A stretch of DNA of 7,568 nt from Thioalkalivibrio sp. (GTDB lineage: Bacteria; Pseudomonadota; Gammaproteobacteria; Ectothiorhodospirales; Ectothiorhodospiraceae), in NCBI GenBank assembly GCA_003550945.1, contig PULL01000146.1, positions 1-7,568 on the forward strand, written 5' to 3'. The position numbers were made by a program, and so were the translations under genes. The first letter of the stretch is position 1; each line of letters starts with the position of its first letter. Positions 4,585 to 7,568 of the stretch are shown in pieces. Under the pieces are notes generated by a model that searched no databases, had not been told where the DNA came from, and was given only the letters and a program-made list of their open reading frames with translations.

Positions 4585-6537
4585 TCACGGCTCCGGCGTC
4601 AACTCCACGCGCAGGGGATTGGTCTCGCTCTCCCATACGCCAACGTTGACTGTGCGGCCATCGGCATCCTGCACCAGGTAACTGCGATGCCCGTGGTGCC
4701 GCAGCGCGCCGACAATGTTGTGGAGCCCCGTGGCATCGCCGGTGCTGATCAGGGCCGTACGCGTCCCCGGCAAGGTCCACATGCGCGCATGTCCGCTGTC
4801 GGTGAACTCCAGCGCTGCGCGGGTTACATCGACCCGGTCCAGCCAGCGCGCCACATCGACCGTACTGCCCATCACCAGCAGGGGCGCCTGCGGATCGAAA
4901 TCTTCGGCCCGTTCGGGGGTAAAGCCCAGCACGGCTCGGGCGAAAGGTTCGAGGCCCTCCTGCAGCGCGATCAGACGGGTTTCGGGGTCGAGGCTCACGG
5001 TGCGCAGGATCGGTGGTGGGTCCGGGAGTCGACGCAATACCTCGTAGTGCGGGTCCGCGCTGACGACGATGGGTTGGTCTTCGACGAGAAAACGGAAATC
5101 GGAGCGCCGGTCTTGCAATGCGACCATGTGGCGCTCGGTTCCTTGCGTTGTCTCGATTTCGATCGGCACCCGGAGGGGCCAGGGGGCTTCGTGCTGTGCC
5201 TGCTCCAGAACGCCACTGACCGCCCAGCGCCCTTCCTCGGATTGCGTGGAAATCGAGTGCAGCGCCAGTTCGGGTAGGCCGGCACGCTCCAGCCACGGGG
5301 TGAAGAACCCGTCCAGTTCTTCACCGGAGGCATCGCTGAAGGCCTGGACGATGTCTTCCCAGCCTGCGACGGTGAACATGTGGCGCTCGTTCAGAAGCTG
5401 CGCGCCGGTGCTGAACGCCTCGCCTCCGATCCGCTCCTCGAGCATGCGAAACATCATCGCCCCGCGGTTATAGCCGACGATGCGATTGGCGCCCTGGTTG
5501 CCGCTGCGAAAGGTCACCATTGGGCGATCCAGTGCCTCGGGCAGCCAGGTGAGATCCAGCAGCCAGCGGTGCCGGGTATTCGCAGCGTCTCCGCGGAGTG
5601 CGTCGAGGTAGTAATCGGCCATGTAGGTGGTCAGGGCCTCAGACCAGTTTCCAGTGTCGTAGTCGATGCGGACGCCGGTGCCCCACCAGCTGTGCATGAG
5701 TTCGTGCGCGAGTGACGTGCGGGGGATGAAGGGCAGAGGAATCACGCGTTCGCCGAGCACGGTGAAGCCGGGAAATGCGTAGCCAACGGGCATCGGCGAG
5801 GCCGCAATGGTGAAACTTCGGTAGGGATAGGGTCCCGCGCGCTCGCTGAACAGCCGCAGGTACTCGGCGGAGTGCTCCAGATAGTCCTCGGCGTGTGCCT
5901 CATCGAGGTGCGAAGGAAAGAGCGTGCGGATGCGGACGCCGTCCACCAGCCGCTCGCGTTCCTCCCAGGGACCGGTGGTGACAACGATACTGTCGGTGCC
6001 CGGGTGCTCGTATACGGCGGTGTAGCCGAACTCGTCGAGCTCGGGGGAAGCGGCAAGCGAGCCGGTGGCGACGAATCGCTGGCCTTGTGGTGTTCGGCCT
6101 TCCAGACGCAGCGCGAATGCGTCCTGTTCGAACCGGGGGTACCACCACGGCCCCTCGGGCAGGAAGCCGCCGTCGGCTGTGAGGAACAGGCGGCTGCGCT
6201 GCGGGTCGCCTTCAGGCATTGCGCCGCCCCAGCGCACTGAGATTTCGCCGGCCGCGGCAGCGGGTACGTCAAGGCGGTAGCGGCCGGTTCCGACCGGAAT
6301 GGCCTCCAGGGGCTTTTCGCCGGCCGTGATCGCCTCCAGCTCAAATGCGTCCATCAGCTCGAACGTGTGGGATCCGGCGGGTAACGGCAGTTGCAACTCA
6401 CCCTGCAAGGTCCCGGCAGCGGGATCCAGCTCAAGGTTCATCTGCCAGAGCGGATCGGCCGCGGCGGGCGCCGACAGCAGCAGGGACAGCGCGAGGCCGA
6501 CGGGGACCCAGGCCTGAGGGGAAGGGATCCGGAACAT
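4585..6537 (-). CDS. Secreted M1-family-like zinc metallopeptidase
   Basis: A 650-residue protein starting with a signal peptide: an arginine, a hydrophobic run at about 10-22, and a likely cut after the SAPAAA segment near residue 27. The zinc site is HELMH at 278-282 (His278, His282, catalytic Glu279), with the third ligand Glu300 in GNWSEALTTY. The HEXXH-to-Glu gap is 17 residues, one less than in classical M1 enzymes. YNRGAMMFRML (356-366) supplies the probable catalytic Tyr356. The usual GAMEN exopeptidase motif is absent; VGYAFPGFTVLG (251-262) occupies its place, as I recall for a bacterial M1 subgroup with GYxFPxFT and DY-x-x-GNW motifs. Residues from about 510 form a C-terminal domain of unknown role. 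I chose ATG 6535-6537 over one 57 bases upstream because the longer form puts a polar leader before the signal peptide and overlaps the preceding gene. It starts 4 bases after that gene's stop, suggesting coupled translation. Aminopeptidase activity is plausible but unproven. Confidence 0.88.
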   Translation of the reverse strand: MFRIPSPQAWVPVGLALSLLLSAPAAADPLWQMNLELDPAAGTLQGELQLPLPAGSHTFELMDAFELEAITAGEKPLEAIPVGTGRYRLDVPAAAAGEISVRWGGAMPEGDPQRSRLFLTADGGFLPEGPWWYPRFEQDAFALRLEGRTPQGQRFVATGSLAASPELDEFGYTAVYEHPGTDSIVVTTGPWEERERLVDGVRIRTLFPSHLDEAHAEDYLEHSAEYLRLFSERAGPYPYRSFTIAASPMPVGYAFPGFTVLGERVIPLPFIPRTSLAHELMHSWWGTGVRIDYDTGNWSEALTTYMADYYLDALRGDAANTRHRWLLDLTWLPEALDRPMVTFRSGNQGANRIVGYNRGAMMFRMLEERIGGEAFSTGAQLLNERHMFTVAGWEDIVQAFSDASGEELDGFFTPWLERAGLPELALHSISTQSEEGRWAVSGVLEQAQHEAPWPLRVPIEIETTQGTERHMVALQDRRSDFRFLVEDQPIVVSADPHYEVLRRLPDPPPILRTVSLDPETRLIALQEGLEPFARAVLGFTPERAEDFDPQAPLLVMGSTVDVARWLDRVDVTRAALEFTDSGHARMWTLPGTRTALISTGDATGLHNIVGALRHHGHRSYLVQDADGRTVNVGVWESETNPLRVELTPEP

Positions 6538-6541
6538 CGGC

Positions 6542-7568
6542 TCAGTCTTCCGCAGGCTGGAAACGCGCCAACAGCTCGATTTCCTCGCCGTCACGGAGCA
6601 CCGTGAGCGGCATCACGTTGCCCGGCTGCTGGCGTCGCACAATCGCCTGAAGGTCGGTGAGTATCCGTGTCTCCAGGCCCGAGGCGCTGGTCACGACGTC
6701 GCCGACCTGAAGGCCGGCCTTCTCGGCAACCGAATCTTCCATCACGAACTGGATCCGAACGCCTTCGGTGTCGTCCTCGATGCGCACGCCCAGCAGCAGT
6801 GGGCGGGGCAGTTCGTAGCGATCTCCGCTGGCGATCGCAAATACGGCATCCGCGACTCCGGGTTTCGGTCCCGTGCATTCCGCGTCGACTTCCCAGGGCA
6901 GCAGCACACGCGCGTTCGTCACGCCCAAATCCTGAAGCTGGTGTGGCACGCCGTGCCCGTATTCCAGGTGCCCGGATCCCATCAGGCCGACCGCAAAACG
7001 GCCTTCGTCCACCGCCTGGGCAAGCCCGGCAGCCATCGCGCGGTCCCACACCAACTGCGCGGCGACAAAGCGGTCGAGGTCGCCACCATCTTCGGCCCCG
7101 GTTGGGTGGGCGGCGAGGACCTCCCCAAGATAGTCGCGGTAGCTGTCGGTAGCGGGGGCTGGGGGTGTGATGTGGTGGCGGTCAGCGGGTGGCACCGCGT
7201 CCCAGCCCTCTTCCCGGAGCCGTGCAATCAGGGGGCGATCGAGGTTGAGTGCGAGCAGGGGAATGCGGTTCATCCGCGCAAAATGCAGGATGGGCAGGTA
7301 AAGCCGGGCATCGAATCCCCAGGCCCGGGCCCATTCGCTTTTCTCAAGAAAGGTGCTTTCATCCAAGTCACCGGCCACCCAGGCATCGAGAGCGGGTTGA
7401 GCCGGGCGCGGTAGCATCTCAAGCCCGATCACCATGTCCGGGCGCCGCGCGTGGAGCGCCGCCAGGGTGTGCAGTTGCCAGCGGTGATGCTCCATCCGGT
7501 CGTGCGTTTCGCCGAGCAGAACCACATCCGCTTCGGCGAGATCCTGGTAAAGATCGATCGGGGACAGC
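6542..7568 (-). CDS. ChaN-like haem-binding protein with C-terminal PDZ domain (5' end outside the window)
   Basis: The reading frame stays open to the right edge, so the N-terminus, including any lipoprotein signal, is missing; 341 residues are visible. Numbered from the edge, residues 1-14 run into VVLLGETHD (15-23) and a HH pair (27-28), the hallmark start of the ChaN/DUF399 fold. GLEMLPRPAQPALDAW (48-63) and MGSGHLEYGHGVPHQL (196-211) are further conserved blocks. From the family, ChaN proteins are iron-regulated surface lipoproteins that bind haem (shown for Campylobacter jejuni ChaN). A PDZ domain follows at about 258-341: RIQFVMEDSVAEKAGLQVGD carries the binding-groove region and the typical AGL-x-x-GD turn. 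PDZ domains bind protein C-termini or partners, which suggests a complex. A GTG at 7523-7525 could be mistaken for the start but lies inside the conserved first strand. The stop is 4 bases before the M1-like peptidase start, so the two are almost certainly co-transcribed. Confidence 0.87.
   Translation of the reverse strand, partial: LSPIDLYQDLAEADVVLLGETHDRMEHHRWQLHTLAALHARRPDMVIGLEMLPRPAQPALDAWVAGDLDESTFLEKSEWARAWGFDARLYLPILHFARMNRIPLLALNLDRPLIARLREEGWDAVPPADRHHITPPAPATDSYRDYLGEVLAAHPTGAEDGGDLDRFVAAQLVWDRAMAAGLAQAVDEGRFAVGLMGSGHLEYGHGVPHQLQDLGVTNARVLLPWEVDAECTGPKPGVADAVFAIASGDRYELPRPLLLGVRIEDDTEGVRIQFVMEDSVAEKAGLQVGDVVTSASGLETRILTDLQAIVRRQQPGNVMPLTVLRDGEEIELLARFQPAED

Noticed and set aside
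4535..5296. A 253-codon open frame on the minus strand in another frame of the M1-like gene
   Set aside because: Its translation is Arg/Ala/Gly-rich, and it overlaps the well-supported peptidase C-terminal part on the same strand.
1..7568. Search for CRISPR arrays, tRNA or rRNA genes, insertion sequences, phage or toxin-antitoxin genes
   Set aside because: No regularly spaced repeats, no cloverleaf-like segment, no transposase or integrase motifs and no small paired genes were seen; the gaps are too short to hide a mobile element.

Overview
The window is about 7.6 kb of GC-rich bacterial chromosome with dense, ordinary protein-coding content. The type II GltA-like citrate synthase, the glyoxalase II-like hydrolase, the COG3904-type membrane protein and the high-GC codon bias fit a gammaproteobacterium, perhaps of the Chromatiales/Ectothiorhodospiraceae kind. 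That placement is an impression from protein style, not a database result.

Layout from left to right. (1) 9-731, minus: a metallo-beta-lactamase-fold hydrolase of the glyoxalase II/persulfide dioxygenase superfamily. (2) 839-891: two adjacent hairpins behind the next gene. (3) 894-1097, minus: a 67-residue DUF2892/YgaP-like membrane protein. (4) 1188-2489, minus: citrate synthase gltA, starting 84 bases inside the longest open frame. (5) 2583-3260, minus: a cysteine hydrolase of the isochorismatase family with a complete D-K-C triad. (6) 3261-3630: a 370-base divergent intergenic region with a promoter candidate facing each way, a palindrome, a spaced direct repeat and a two-tier hairpin. (7) 3631-4569, plus: a protein with three membrane spans and a ClpP-like extracytoplasmic domain. 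(8) 4585-6537 and 6542-7568+, both minus: a secreted M1-like metallopeptidase, and upstream of it, with a 4-base gap, a ChaN-like haem-binding protein fused to a PDZ domain. The latter is cut by the right edge of the window.

How they may work together. Citrate synthase is TCA-cycle housekeeping. The ChaN-PDZ and M1 pair look like one transcription unit exporting two envelope proteins, perhaps linking haem or metal handling with peptide processing. The membrane ClpP-like protein is convergent with that pair and divergent from the isochorismatase-like gene. The glyoxalase II-like hydrolase and the DUF2892 protein are a pairing also met in sulfur/persulfide stress loci, but hairpins separate them here and no rhodanese or sulfide regulator is visible.

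I see no CRISPR array, tRNA, rRNA, insertion sequence or phage gene, and no convincing new multi-gene system. The items most worth a second look are the ChaN-PDZ/M1 pair, the membrane-anchored ClpP-like protein with a possible Ser-His dyad, and the structured intergenic region.
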